Assembly (NCBI GenBank): GCA_021767245.1
Contig: JAASTO010000010.1
Location: 1-27,628, forward strand
Length of the DNA stretch: 27,628 nt
DNA from: Balneolaceae bacterium
GTDB taxonomy: Bacteria; Bacteroidota; Rhodothermia; Balneolales; Balneolaceae
Direction of reading: 5' to 3'
Position 1 is the stretch's first letter; the number at the start of each line of letters is the position of its first letter. Under the pieces are notes generated by a model. The model was not told the origin of the DNA. It worked only from the letters and a program-made list of their open reading frames with translations, and made no database searches. A program made the position numbers and the translations under genes. This document shows, in pieces, positions 16,737 through 25,083 of this stretch.

Positions 16737-18350
16737 TCATAACATGATCAAATGGTGCTTGCTTAGGTCCACACCCTGTTCAGTCATTTCCTTTAGCATT
16801 TTATGCCAGATATCTGTGCCATATTTATTCATAAAGTAAACCGGAGATACCGCCCGTTCCTGCAAGCCACCATCCGGGAACAGGTTGATCTTAATCTTTT
16901 CAATCCGTTTCAACTGCGTTTCTTCCTGCTGTTTGATGGAGCGATATACCTTACCTTTTAACTTATTCAGTTCATTTTCAAAACCGGCTACCGTCTTGCC
17001 AACGGTTCCATCTAAGGTTGGGTCGATTTCATCAATAACTTTAAGAGGCTTTTCTGCTGCTTTTTCGAGATCATTTTTCCACTCACTGAAAACTTCTTCA
17101 ATATCTACATTGTCGGTTTGTTCAACGTAGGCTGATTCAAGGTCTTCGATACGTTTGGCATATTCACACACCTTGAATGGAAGTTTTTCGAGGATTCGAT
17201 CAATTCCTGATTCAATAATTGTTGCTGTATATCTCGGGATAATAAGGGGTATTTCAAGATCAAACAGTTCATACAACGAACGCATTTGACCGTAGTAAGC
17301 GAGTTCTCCGGGACCTGCCACATAGCCCAGGGTTGGAAATAATCTATCTTGAATAATAGGTCTTAAAAAAACGTTAGGAGAAAACCGTTCAGGATTATCC
17401 TGTATCTGGCTAACCAACTCCTCAGTTGTCCATTTCTGATCATTTGCTATCCACTGTCCGCCATTCCTGTGAATCTTTATCCTCTCTGAACCTTCATTGA
17501 GGTAGAATAAATTGGAATCACCGTTCATTACTTGTCGGTGAAATAATGATTCCAGCTCAGCACTTTTAGTTTCAATAGCTTCAAAGACCTCATCCGCAGA
17601 AGAGATACTTTTCGCGAGATCATCTGATACTAAATTCTTTAGACCTTTATGATTACTCCCTGCGATCAACAGTCCTTCTTCGGCAAATAACTCGTTAATA
17701 AAACCAGCAAAAGCTTCACCATGTGATTTTCCGGACTGGTAATGACTGTCGATCAAATCCCAAAGCTTTTCTGAAAAATCAGTTTCAAACATCTCACTTT
17801 TGATAGCTTCCCTGAAGGTTTCCAATGATCCGTCAAGCTTTTCGAATGCAACCGGTTTGTTGGTTCCCTCCTGGTTTAGCTTCACCTTAATATAGTCTTG
17901 CCGGCCAAGGATTCCGGACCAGGCGATCTCTTCAAAGTCATGATCCTCATCGGCCATCCAGAAAACGGGCACTACCGGAATATTCAGCTCCTGCTCGTAT
18001 TTCCTAGCTAGTGCGATAGCCGTTAAGGTTTTATAGATCGTAAATACTGGTCCGCCATACATACCCAACTGCTGACCCGTTACAACTGCTAATGCATTAT
18101 TCTGAGAGAGTTTTTTAACCTGATCCGTTTGAGCAGCAGAGATCCCAAGTTTGGAGTGAAAATCTTTCAGGACATCAATAAGTTTTTCCCTGTCAACAAA
18201 GCCTGAAACACGTTCAGCTTTTTGTTGAACTTCCTGTTTTGAGAGGGGATTATATGAGTAAAATGATCTTAATTTTTCAAAATCATTTATGTAAGTAGTA
18301 AATAGTTTTGAGTACGATAGTTCACTAAATGAACAGTCAGATATATCCAA
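16737..18350 (-). CDS. bshC: Putative cysteine ligase BshC (bacillithiol synthesis)
   Basis: This 537-residue protein has the usual BshC length. Diagnostic blocks are VTGQQLGMYGGPVFTIYK (about 90-107), VPVFWMADEDHDFEEI (127-142), LRPIIQDRLFPTLGYVAGPG (mid-protein) and a C-terminal coiled coil. BshC is proposed to add cysteine to glucosaminyl-malate, the last step of bacillithiol synthesis. bshA and bshB are not in the window. The start is TTG at 18350, three bases after the upstream stop. An AAAGGA ribosome site overlaps the end of the upstream gene, and no ATG fits the N-terminus. The enzymatic role is from family knowledge, not visible here. Confidence 0.95.
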   Translation of the reverse strand: MDISDCSFSELSYSKLFTTYINDFEKLRSFYSYNPLSKQEVQQKAERVSGFVDREKLIDVLKDFHSKLGISAAQTDQVKKLSQNNALAVVTGQQLGMYGGPVFTIYKTLTAIALARKYEQELNIPVVPVFWMADEDHDFEEIAWSGILGRQDYIKVKLNQEGTNKPVAFEKLDGSLETFREAIKSEMFETDFSEKLWDLIDSHYQSGKSHGEAFAGFINELFAEEGLLIAGSNHKGLKNLVSDDLAKSISSADEVFEAIETKSAELESLFHRQVMNGDSNLFYLNEGSERIKIHRNGGQWIANDQKWTTEELVSQIQDNPERFSPNVFLRPIIQDRLFPTLGYVAGPGELAYYGQMRSLYELFDLEIPLIIPRYTATIIESGIDRILEKLPFKVCEYAKRIEDLESAYVEQTDNVDIEEVFSEWKNDLEKAAEKPLKVIDEIDPTLDGTVGKTVAGFENELNKLKGKVYRSIKQQEETQLKRIEKIKINLFPDGGLQERAVSPVYFMNKYGTDIWHKMLKEMTEQGVDLSKHHLIML

Positions 18351-18353
18351 TGT

Positions 18354-18932
18354 TTATCCTTTCATTTTTGAAATGCGATCTCTGATTTTAGCCGCTTTTT
18401 CATAATTTTCAGTTTCGATGGCAGTTTTTAGTTCTGCCTCAAGCTTTTCGAGTTGTGATAACTCTTTTTGTCCCGGCGAGGTTTCATCACTGTTTAAAGC
18501 TTTTTCAATGGTTTTTTGTTCGGGTTCCGTTTTAATTCCGGCCTCAACCAATACGCTATCATCTACATAAATTGGAGATCCAAATCTTACCGCAAGGGCG
18601 ATGGCATCACTTGGCCTGGAATCCAGTTCTATGATCTGATCTTCTCGTTCAAGAATGATCTGAGCAAAAAAGGTACCTTCCTTCAGCTCGTTTATATACA
18701 CTTCCTTGACGTCTGAGTCAAAGTTCTGCACAAATTTTTTAAGCAGATCATGTGTCATGGGTCTGGGCGGCTTTATATTCTCAAGTTCAAGAGCAATGGC
18801 CTGAGCTTCAAATGAACCGATAATGATAGGCAGCCGTTGATTGCCTTCCACTTCACTTAAAATTAAGGCATACGCCCCTCCACTGCTTGGACTGGTGGAT
18901 AGACCCAATATTTCCATCAAAATTTTACTCAA
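18354..18932 (-). CDS. Bifunctional nuclease (DUF151/BFN) domain + UVR motif protein
   Basis: This 192-residue protein has an N-terminal BFN/DUF151 domain (residues 4-135: LGLSTSPSSGGAYALILSE, RLPIIIGSFEAQAIALELE, LDSRPSDAIALAVRFGSPIY). An acidic linker leads to a C-terminal UVR helical hairpin (about 165-189: LEAELKTAIETENYEKAAKI) like those in UvrB/UvrC. The fusion is widespread in bacteria. Nuclease activity has been reported for plant relatives, but the bacterial role is uncertain. The start is TTG at 18932, chosen because family members normally begin several residues before the LGLS block; ATG 18917 would give a slightly short protein. It heads the unit with bshC, cyclo-ligase and probably pspC. 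Confidence 0.9.
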   Translation of the reverse strand: MSKILMEILGLSTSPSSGGAYALILSEVEGNQRLPIIIGSFEAQAIALELENIKPPRPMTHDLLKKFVQNFDSDVKEVYINELKEGTFFAQIILEREDQIIELDSRPSDAIALAVRFGSPIYVDDSVLVEAGIKTEPEQKTIEKALNSDETSPGQKELSQLEKLEAELKTAIETENYEKAAKIRDRISKMKG

Positions 18933-19216
18933 AGTGTCACCCTATTTGCTTAAAATTCATTTATATGAAGTTAACGATTTTTCAGTAAGTCTTAAACCAA
19001 CCTGAAGAATATTCCATGTTCTGATTTAGCCTGACTTAAAACTCAAGAAACTAACACACATAATATCCAATATGCCCTTAGGTTACGTTTGAGAACTTTA
19101 TGAAATGTGTGAAGGCATCGCATCAATTGCCTAATCAAAACATGCGATATAATCTAGTGAGTAGTCTTCATAAACTACCTTTAGCCATCAAAGTTAACAT
19201 TATACATGAGGATATC
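18933..19216. other. Divergent intergenic region
   Basis: This 284-base gap separates the BFN/UVR gene (minus) and the lipoprotein gene (plus), so it must hold promoters for both directions. It is AT-rich. I see no RNA gene, terminator or clear repeat. TACGTTTG at 19084-19091 fits the Bacteroidota -7 pattern TAnnTTTG for the plus strand, but no matching -33 TTG was found, so it is only a weak candidate. Confidence 0.4.
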
Positions 19217-19720
19217 ATGAAAGCTCTGAAGATCGTTTTTGTATCATTAGGTTTACTCACTTTAAGCTCTTGCACCATCTACGATAATAATGTTGAGGGC
19301 GATGCCGATCTTGTTTACTCCAGCACGATCAATATCCATTCAAACGATTTTACATATGTGGATGACTATATCACCATGGCTGAATATGGTTGGGACAATC
19401 TGGATGAAGAAATGGTGGACTTTGGGTTAGTACACGGTTATCTGAGATTTGAAGGAACGACGGCCTGGCATGCACTTCCCTTTTCAGTTCCTTTCGAAAA
19501 TGATCTGGTTAACCTTCGATATCAGTTTGATGTTGGCACTTTTAATCTACTTCTGGAAGGTGAAGTAGCCGGAAACAATCAGGCCAATGCAGACCTGTTT
19601 CACAACGATATTTTACGCGTGATTGCGATACCACCATCTGCCATCGTACGTGGAAAAGGGATCGATTACCGGAACTATCAGCAGGTTATTGAGTTATATG
19701 GATTAGATGACATAGACTGA
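19217..19720 (+). CDS. Unrecognised lipoprotein
   Basis: 167 residues. MKALKIVFVSLGLLTLSSC is a lipoprotein signal peptide with lipobox LSSC and lipidated C19; Thr at +2 does not suggest inner-membrane retention. The mature part is acidic and beta-rich, with a WHALPFSVPF segment, a Y-x-F-D strand and a late NDILRVIAIPPSAIVR strand. That pattern recalls the C-terminal region of Bacteroidota lipoproteins that often follow collagen-like repeats, but no Gly-X-Y repeats are present and the resemblance is only from memory. The frame is open to ATG 19100, but GAGG at 19208-19211 and the signal peptide favour ATG 19217. A 56-base gap separates it from the barrel gene, with which it is probably cotranscribed. 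Confidence 0.75.
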   Translation: MKALKIVFVSLGLLTLSSCTIYDNNVEGDADLVYSSTINIHSNDFTYVDDYITMAEYGWDNLDEEMVDFGLVHGYLRFEGTTAWHALPFSVPFENDLVNLRYQFDVGTFNLLLEGEVAGNNQANADLFHNDILRVIAIPPSAIVRGKGIDYRNYQQVIELYGLDDID

Positions 19721-19776
19721 TCACATTAAACACACATCAGTTCTAAAATTTAAATCGAGAACCAATTCAACAACCC

Positions 19777-20265
19777 ATGAAATCAATTAAGACGTTTAGT
19801 ATTGCTACTTTTTTTACCGTTAGTTTGTTTTCAGCCTCACTCCTGGCTCAAAATGTGCCTGAATCCGGAACAATTGGGCTTAGAGCCAATTTTGTTGGAC
19901 AAACAGCCATAGAGGTTCCATATATGTTAAATGATAAGCTTTCACTGGCTCCATATTTTGGGCTGAATAGTGTACAAGACCAATCCACCAATTTTACATT
20001 GGGTGTAAGACCAAGGTACTATGTGAGTGAAGACCGGGCATTGGCAACTTATATCACAGGGGCACTTGGCTTGTCTAACACATCTTTTGATAACAATAAT
20101 GTTAATTCAGTGACAAACTTCAACCTTGCCATAGGATACGGTGCTGAGTATTTCTTTTCTGATCAATTCAGTATCAGTTCAGATGCCAATTTAGGTACAG
20201 GATTTGGTGACAGTAACACCAACATTTCAACTCAGGCAAGGATCTCTGCTTCCATTTATTTTTAA
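19777..20265 (+). CDS. Small outer-membrane beta-barrel protein
   Basis: 162 residues. A Sec signal peptide (about 1-24, ending SASLLAQ) is followed by amphipathic strands typical of eight-stranded barrels: TIGLRANFVGQTAIEVPYM, SLAPYFGLNSVQD, FTLGVRPRYYVSEDRALATY, FNLAIGYGAEYFFSDQFSIS, and a final QARISASIYF ending in Phe. No enzyme or binding motif is visible, so it is classed as an OmpA/OmpX-like or outer_membrane_beta-barrel-domain protein of unknown function. It follows the lipoprotein gene and is closed by the terminator at 20282-20312. Confidence 0.82.
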   Translation: MKSIKTFSIATFFTVSLFSASLLAQNVPESGTIGLRANFVGQTAIEVPYMLNDKLSLAPYFGLNSVQDQSTNFTLGVRPRYYVSEDRALATYITGALGLSNTSFDNNNVNSVTNFNLAIGYGAEYFFSDQFSISSDANLGTGFGDSNTNISTQARISASIYF

Positions 20266-20281
20266 AGATAATCCATTACTT

Positions 20282-20312
20282 AAAAGCCACAGAGAACCTG
20301 TGGCTTTTTTAT
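20282..20312 (+). terminator. Strong rho-independent terminator after the barrel gene
   Basis: AAAAGCCACAG (20282-20292) pairs perfectly with CTGTGGCTTTT (20298-20308) around AGAAC, followed by further T bases. It closes the lipoprotein-barrel unit and isolates the downstream kinase. Confidence 0.9.
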
Positions 20313-20349
20313 TTGCTTCAATAATTTAAAGATTTATTTTGGTTTGAAA

Positions 20350-20372
20350 TGGTTAATCGGCGTTGGTTAATC
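20350..20372 (+). repeat. Tandem direct repeat TGGTTAATC in the kinase leader
   Basis: TGGTTAATC occurs at 20350-20358 and again at 20364-20372, starts 14 bases apart. Each copy is followed by one variable base and G. It lies between the terminator of the barrel gene and the kinase start at 20451, where a promoter is expected. A dimeric regulator site is possible, but a chance repeat is not excluded. Confidence 0.4.
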
Positions 20373-20450
20373 TGCAATTGTATTTTTCCCGATATGTATT
20401 AGGGTTAGAATACTTTCATTCAAACATTTATCAGGAGTCAAGCTTACCAC

Positions 20451-23400
20451 ATGGTTGATCGGAACAAAATCATAGAGATTTTTAAAGCTTCTCCAACTCC
20501 TACCTCTATCCTGAAGCCCAGTGAGGACAAATTTATATTCATTCAGGTAAATGATGCATACTGCGAAATGACTCAAATGAGTGCTGATAACCTGATCGGA
20601 TATGGGTTATTTGAAAAATTTCCTCCTAACCCGAATGAAGATCTTCCACATGGCCCATCCAGGCTAAAACAATCCTTTCTAAAGGTAATTGACTCAAAAC
20701 AACCCGATGAAATGTCTGTTATCAGATATGACATTATGCTGGATGGCAGTGAATTCAAAGAAGTATTCTGGAAGGTTATAAACACTCCGGTTTTTGATGA
20801 TAACGGTGAGGTTGAATACATCATTAATTCTGCAACCCCGAAGACTGAACAGGTTTTGAGTGAAAGAGCAAGAAACCTGATGCTCAACAATACGGAAGAC
20901 AGCTTTATCTATTTAAACAGGGATCTGGTGATCATTGATTTTAACACCAAATTCTTTATTACCTATAAGGATATTTTTGGCAAAGAGGTAAAAAAAGGGA
21001 ACTCGATCTGGCTTCATGTTTCTGAAGAGCGAAATACAGATCTCAAAGAACTTTATGAACGCGTACTTACCGGAGAAACCATTACCAATGAGACCTCATT
21101 TGATGATCCACAGGAAGGAAAAAGGCATTTTCAGATCAAAAATAAACCGGCCATAGATAATGGTACAATCGTTGGAGTTTTTATCTCCATGCTTGAGATC
21201 ACCGAGCGTGTAGAAGCCGAAAAAAGTATCATCGATGCTAAAGAAAAATATGAATCCCTTATTAGTACAGTAAATGGGATCATCTGGGAAGCGGAACCTG
21301 AACATTTGCAAATATCTTTTATAAGTGACCAATGCAGACACTATCTGGGATACGACCCTAAGGAATGGGTAAACACAAAAAATTTCTGGTCAAAGAGGCT
21401 CCATCCTGAAGACAAAGAACGTGTGCAGAAAAAATATCATACTGAAGTTAAAAATGGTCGAAATCATGAGTTGAACTACCGTTTACGGCACGCATCCGGC
21501 CATTACATATGGATCAGGGATCTAATAACTGTGGTCACAGAACATGGTGAGCCCTCTGTGATCCGTGGTTTGATGATGGATGTTACCGAAGAGATGAAAT
21601 TGCAGGAGAATCTATCCGAAGCCTACAAGATTTCCAAAATTGGAAACTGGGAATTAGATCTTATAAATAAGAAGCTTCTTTGGTCGGATTATGTGAAAGA
21701 GCTTCATGAGGTTGGAAAGAATTTTGTGCCGAATCTTGATTCTGCTATTAATTTCTACAAAAAAGGTTGGTGCAGAGATAAGATCGTTGAAGCTGTTCAA
21801 ACAGCGATTGAAGTTGGCACTCCATTTGATGTAGAACTCATCATAGTAACAGCTAAGGGTAATGAAAAATGGATCAGAGCTGTTGGAAAGGCTGAATTTG
21901 TGCATGATGAATGTGTAAGAATTTACGGCAGTACACAGGATATTACAGAAAGAAAAAAGGCGGAATTAGAACTTAAAAAAACAAATCAGGCTTTAACGGA
22001 GAGGGTTAAAGAACAAAAGTGCCTCTATAAAATTTCTAATTTAGATGAAAACAGTTTGACCATCGAAGCACTATTGGAGCGGGCTGCTAAGATTATACCA
22101 AAGGGTTTTTACCTTCCTGATAAAGCACAAGCTCAAATAAATTACATGAACGAGGTTTATAGAACCGTTCCTTTTAATGAATCCTGGTCCAAACAAAGAA
22201 TTTCTGAATCTGCATCAAGAAATGATGTTCAGTTAACGATCACCGCCGGATACCCAAAGGTCGTTTCTTCTTTTGAAGTGAAAATTCTGGAGGAAGAAAA
22301 AACCCTGTTGAAAGCCATTTCACAACAACTCATTCAGAAAGTCAATCAGATCCGAAAACAAAATGAGTTAAATGCCATTCAGCAGAAGTACAAAAATGTG
22401 GTTGAATACACCACTAACATGTTCTATCAACACGATACGGAAGGTGTTTTAACATATGTAAGTCCACAAAGTAGCTGGTTCCTCGGTTATCCACCTGACA
22501 AAGCCCGTAAAAACTGGCAAAACTTCATAACTGACAATCCACTTAATGATATTGGAAAAACCCTAACCCAGAAGGCTCTTGAAACCGGTAAAATTCAGGA
22601 ACCCTACGAACTTGAATTAAAAACAGCCGATGGCAGAATCATTTGGGTGGAAGTCCATGAAGCTCCTATCAAGAAAGATGGCAAAGTGATCGGTATTGTA
22701 GGTTCACTGACCGACATCACAGATAGAAAAAATATTGAAACAGATCTTAAAAATAGCCTTGAGCGTTTTGAATATGTTAAGAAGGCGACTCGGGACGCTA
22801 TATACGACTGGGACATCAAAAACGACAAACTCAATTGGGGTGATGGCCTTCAGTATTTATTTGGTCACGATCCTGTTAAAAATAACCGCATTGATCAGTG
22901 GAAACAGTTTGTTCATCCCGATGATTTTGAGGAAGTAATCAGAGACCTGAAATTTACGCTTAACGATCCCTCTATGAGTCAATGGTCCAGCGAATATCGG
23001 TTTAAAAAGGAAAACGGTGGTTATGCAAATGTGATTGAAAATGGTACCATTGTCAGGAATGAAGATGGAGATGCTGTTCGAATGATCGGTGCCGTCAGGG
23101 ATATTTCGGATCAAAAATTAACCGAAAAAGAACTGAAAGCTTCACTTAGTGAAAAAGAAACCCTGCTTGCTGAAATTCATCATAGAGTAAAAAATAACCT
23201 GGCTGTTGTTTCCGGTATGATGCAGCTTCAAGCCTTTGAAACTGACAATAAAGTGCTGCAGGAACAACTTTATGATAGTGTGGTCCGGATAAAAACCATG
23301 GCCTCGGTTCATGAATTACTGTATCAGTCGAAAAGTTTTTCACAGCTTGATTTTTCAGAAACCCTCAAACAGTTAGTTAAAAACGTTACGGATACCTTAC

Positions 23401-23795
23401 AATCCGAGAATAAAGTTGAGATAGAGTATCATGCCGTACCTGTCAAGTTGAACATCAATCAGGCTATTCCGGCCTCACTCATTGTCAATGAAGTTATAAC
23501 TAATGCTTTTAAACACGCATTTAGGGGTATTGACGACTCAAAGTTGACGATCAATTTATCCGAAGAAGATGATCAGCTGGAGATCTCTATTATAGATAAT
23601 GGTGTAGGTATTCCCGAGGACATTCAGAACGCCAAAGACTCTTCTTTAGGCTTTCATCTGATCGAACTGTTGTCTGAACAATTATATGCTGATAAGGTCT
23701 ATAAAAAGAACCCGGATGTCTCCGGTACAATATTTAAGTTATCTTTCATCAGACAAGCCAATAAAAAAGGAATTGGCAGTTCATCTGTTACTTGA
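20451..23795 (+). CDS. Multi-PAS sensor histidine kinase (HisKA_2 type)
   Basis: This 1114-residue protein has no signal peptide or membrane helix, so it is probably a cytoplasmic sensor. Six PAS-like units lie at about 5-130, 140-250, 262-380, 385-498, 650-757 and 765-886; several end in the PAC pattern DITERKxAE or DISDQK. Between the fourth and fifth is a ~130-residue non-PAS stretch starting TERVKEQKCLYKISNL. The kinase core is HisKA_2: EIHHRVKNNLAVVSGMM with H910/H911, the His before Arg being the expected phosphoacceptor. An HATPase domain follows (NEVITNAFKHAF from about 1013, DNGVGIP at 1049, SSLGFHLIELL). It starts at ATG 20451 with AGGAG 13 bases upstream. No response regulator is adjacent. 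HisKA_2 kinases often feed general stress or light responses, but the partner is unknown here. Confidence 0.93.
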   Translation: MVDRNKIIEIFKASPTPTSILKPSEDKFIFIQVNDAYCEMTQMSADNLIGYGLFEKFPPNPNEDLPHGPSRLKQSFLKVIDSKQPDEMSVIRYDIMLDGSEFKEVFWKVINTPVFDDNGEVEYIINSATPKTEQVLSERARNLMLNNTEDSFIYLNRDLVIIDFNTKFFITYKDIFGKEVKKGNSIWLHVSEERNTDLKELYERVLTGETITNETSFDDPQEGKRHFQIKNKPAIDNGTIVGVFISMLEITERVEAEKSIIDAKEKYESLISTVNGIIWEAEPEHLQISFISDQCRHYLGYDPKEWVNTKNFWSKRLHPEDKERVQKKYHTEVKNGRNHELNYRLRHASGHYIWIRDLITVVTEHGEPSVIRGLMMDVTEEMKLQENLSEAYKISKIGNWELDLINKKLLWSDYVKELHEVGKNFVPNLDSAINFYKKGWCRDKIVEAVQTAIEVGTPFDVELIIVTAKGNEKWIRAVGKAEFVHDECVRIYGSTQDITERKKAELELKKTNQALTERVKEQKCLYKISNLDENSLTIEALLERAAKIIPKGFYLPDKAQAQINYMNEVYRTVPFNESWSKQRISESASRNDVQLTITAGYPKVVSSFEVKILEEEKTLLKAISQQLIQKVNQIRKQNELNAIQQKYKNVVEYTTNMFYQHDTEGVLTYVSPQSSWFLGYPPDKARKNWQNFITDNPLNDIGKTLTQKALETGKIQEPYELELKTADGRIIWVEVHEAPIKKDGKVIGIVGSLTDITDRKNIETDLKNSLERFEYVKKATRDAIYDWDIKNDKLNWGDGLQYLFGHDPVKNNRIDQWKQFVHPDDFEEVIRDLKFTLNDPSMSQWSSEYRFKKENGGYANVIENGTIVRNEDGDAVRMIGAVRDISDQKLTEKELKASLSEKETLLAEIHHRVKNNLAVVSGMMQLQAFETDNKVLQEQLYDSVVRIKTMASVHELLYQSKSFSQLDFSETLKQLVKNVTDTLQSENKVEIEYHAVPVKLNINQAIPASLIVNEVITNAFKHAFRGIDDSKLTINLSEEDDQLEISIIDNGVGIPEDIQNAKDSSLGFHLIELLSEQLYADKVYKKNPDVSGTIFKLSFIRQANKKGIGSSSVT

Positions 23796-23859
23796 TTTGA
23801 AATAGGCAAGAAAAAATCTGACTTACTTTTTTAAGCTAACCTTTCAGCTCTAAAAGATA

Positions 23860-25020
23860 TCATTCCAGAATTGGGAACTCACCTAATCCAAGTAATTCAG
23901 CAATTTTAATTCCCACGTAGGTATTATCTCTCCACCCCATGAATTCAGTAGCCTGAGGACCATAAGCCATGAGAGGCACAGGAATTCCGGTGTGATAATC
24001 CGTGGTCCAGAATACCTCAAGTGAATCACCTTCTGCCACCTGACGTTGCAAGGTCATTCCCCCTGTCTCATGATCGGCTGTTAGTACTACCAGAGTTTCT
24101 CCGTCTTCGAGGGCAAATTCAAGCACTTCCTGAACGGCTTCATCAAAATCCTGCACTTCACGCTTCAGGTACTCAACATTGTTATCGTGCCCTGCCCAAT
24201 CGATCTGACTTCCTTCTACCATCAGGAAAAAGCCGTTATCGTTCGTATTTAGGGTTTCCAAAGCTTTAGATACCATTTCTTTAGATGAAGGTTCATTCTC
24301 TGTTCTTTCCAATCCATCTTCAGAAAATAAGCCTAACATTTTGTTTGATGAGGAAGTGGAAAGTTTGTCTTTATCAAGAATGATCTCATATCCATTATTT
24401 TGGAATTTGTGCAACAGATCTAATGAATCCGACCGCATATCCTTATGAAACCATTTCACTCCACCACCCAAAAATACTTCCACGCCTGAATCCAGAAAGT
24501 CAGCTGCGATATCTTCTTGCATACTTCTTTGCACCACATGAGATGCAAAGCTGGCCGGTGTGGCATGAGTAATGGAAGATGTAGATACCAGGCCTGTGCT
24601 TAACCCCTTCTCCTCCGCCAGTTCAAGTATGGTTTTACATGGAATTTGGCTCGGATCTACCCCAATGGCTCCATTGTAGGTTTTTAATCCACAGGAGTAA
24701 GCAGTTGCACCGGCTGCTGAATCAGTGATGAGGTTATCAGATGAATGAGTTTTTACGATCCCGGTAACCGGCATGGTTTGCATATGAAGTAATCCATCCG
24801 GACCTGCAACGGCCAACTGACCGGAGGCAATTTGTGCCAATCCGGTTCCATCTCCGATCATCAGGATCACATTTTTGATCTTCTTGTTTTCAACCAGAGG
24901 TAAAAGGTCTTTAGTAGCATTTTCCTCAGCAACATTAATGTTTTCGATCTTATGATCAGTCGATTGCTGAGTTGCAGTGAATGAAATGGTAATAAGAAGA
25001 AATGCTAAAAACTTTCTCAT
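23860..25020 (-). CDS. Alkaline phosphatase (PhoA family), exported
   Basis: This 386-residue protein has a signal peptide (MRKFLAFLLITISFTATQ). It hydrolyses phosphate monoesters in the periplasm or outside the cell. The metal-binding D57 is in MIGDGTG, and the nucleophile S101 is in TDSAAGATAYSCG next to D100. Further metal ligands are in ITHATPASFASH, EGSQIDWAGHDN, TADHETGG and DYHTGIP. The string KTYNGAIGVDPSQIP also matches the family. It is shorter than E. coli PhoA (471 residues), as is common for this bacterial branch. It lies 63 bases after the helicase gene on the same strand, with an AT-rich gap that could hold its own promoter; no Pho box could be identified. Confidence 0.95.
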   Translation of the reverse strand: MRKFLAFLLITISFTATQQSTDHKIENINVAEENATKDLLPLVENKKIKNVILMIGDGTGLAQIASGQLAVAGPDGLLHMQTMPVTGIVKTHSSDNLITDSAAGATAYSCGLKTYNGAIGVDPSQIPCKTILELAEEKGLSTGLVSTSSITHATPASFASHVVQRSMQEDIAADFLDSGVEVFLGGGVKWFHKDMRSDSLDLLHKFQNNGYEIILDKDKLSTSSSNKMLGLFSEDGLERTENEPSSKEMVSKALETLNTNDNGFFLMVEGSQIDWAGHDNNVEYLKREVQDFDEAVQEVLEFALEDGETLVVLTADHETGGMTLQRQVAEGDSLEVFWTTDYHTGIPVPLMAYGPQATEFMGWRDNTYVGIKIAELLGLGEFPILE

Positions 25021-25083
25021 GTCTTTTATTTTTAACTTAAAGCTTGCTGCATTTAAACGTGTTAAGTTTGTATAAACTATTAA

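Noticed and set aside
19100..19216. Longer N-terminus for the lipoprotein
   Set aside because: The lipoprotein signal peptide and a GAGG ribosome site both point to ATG 19217.
23796..23859. Possible terminator between the large kinase and alkaline phosphatase genes
   Set aside because: Only an A6/T6 pairing around a loop is visible, with no G:C stem, so it cannot be called.
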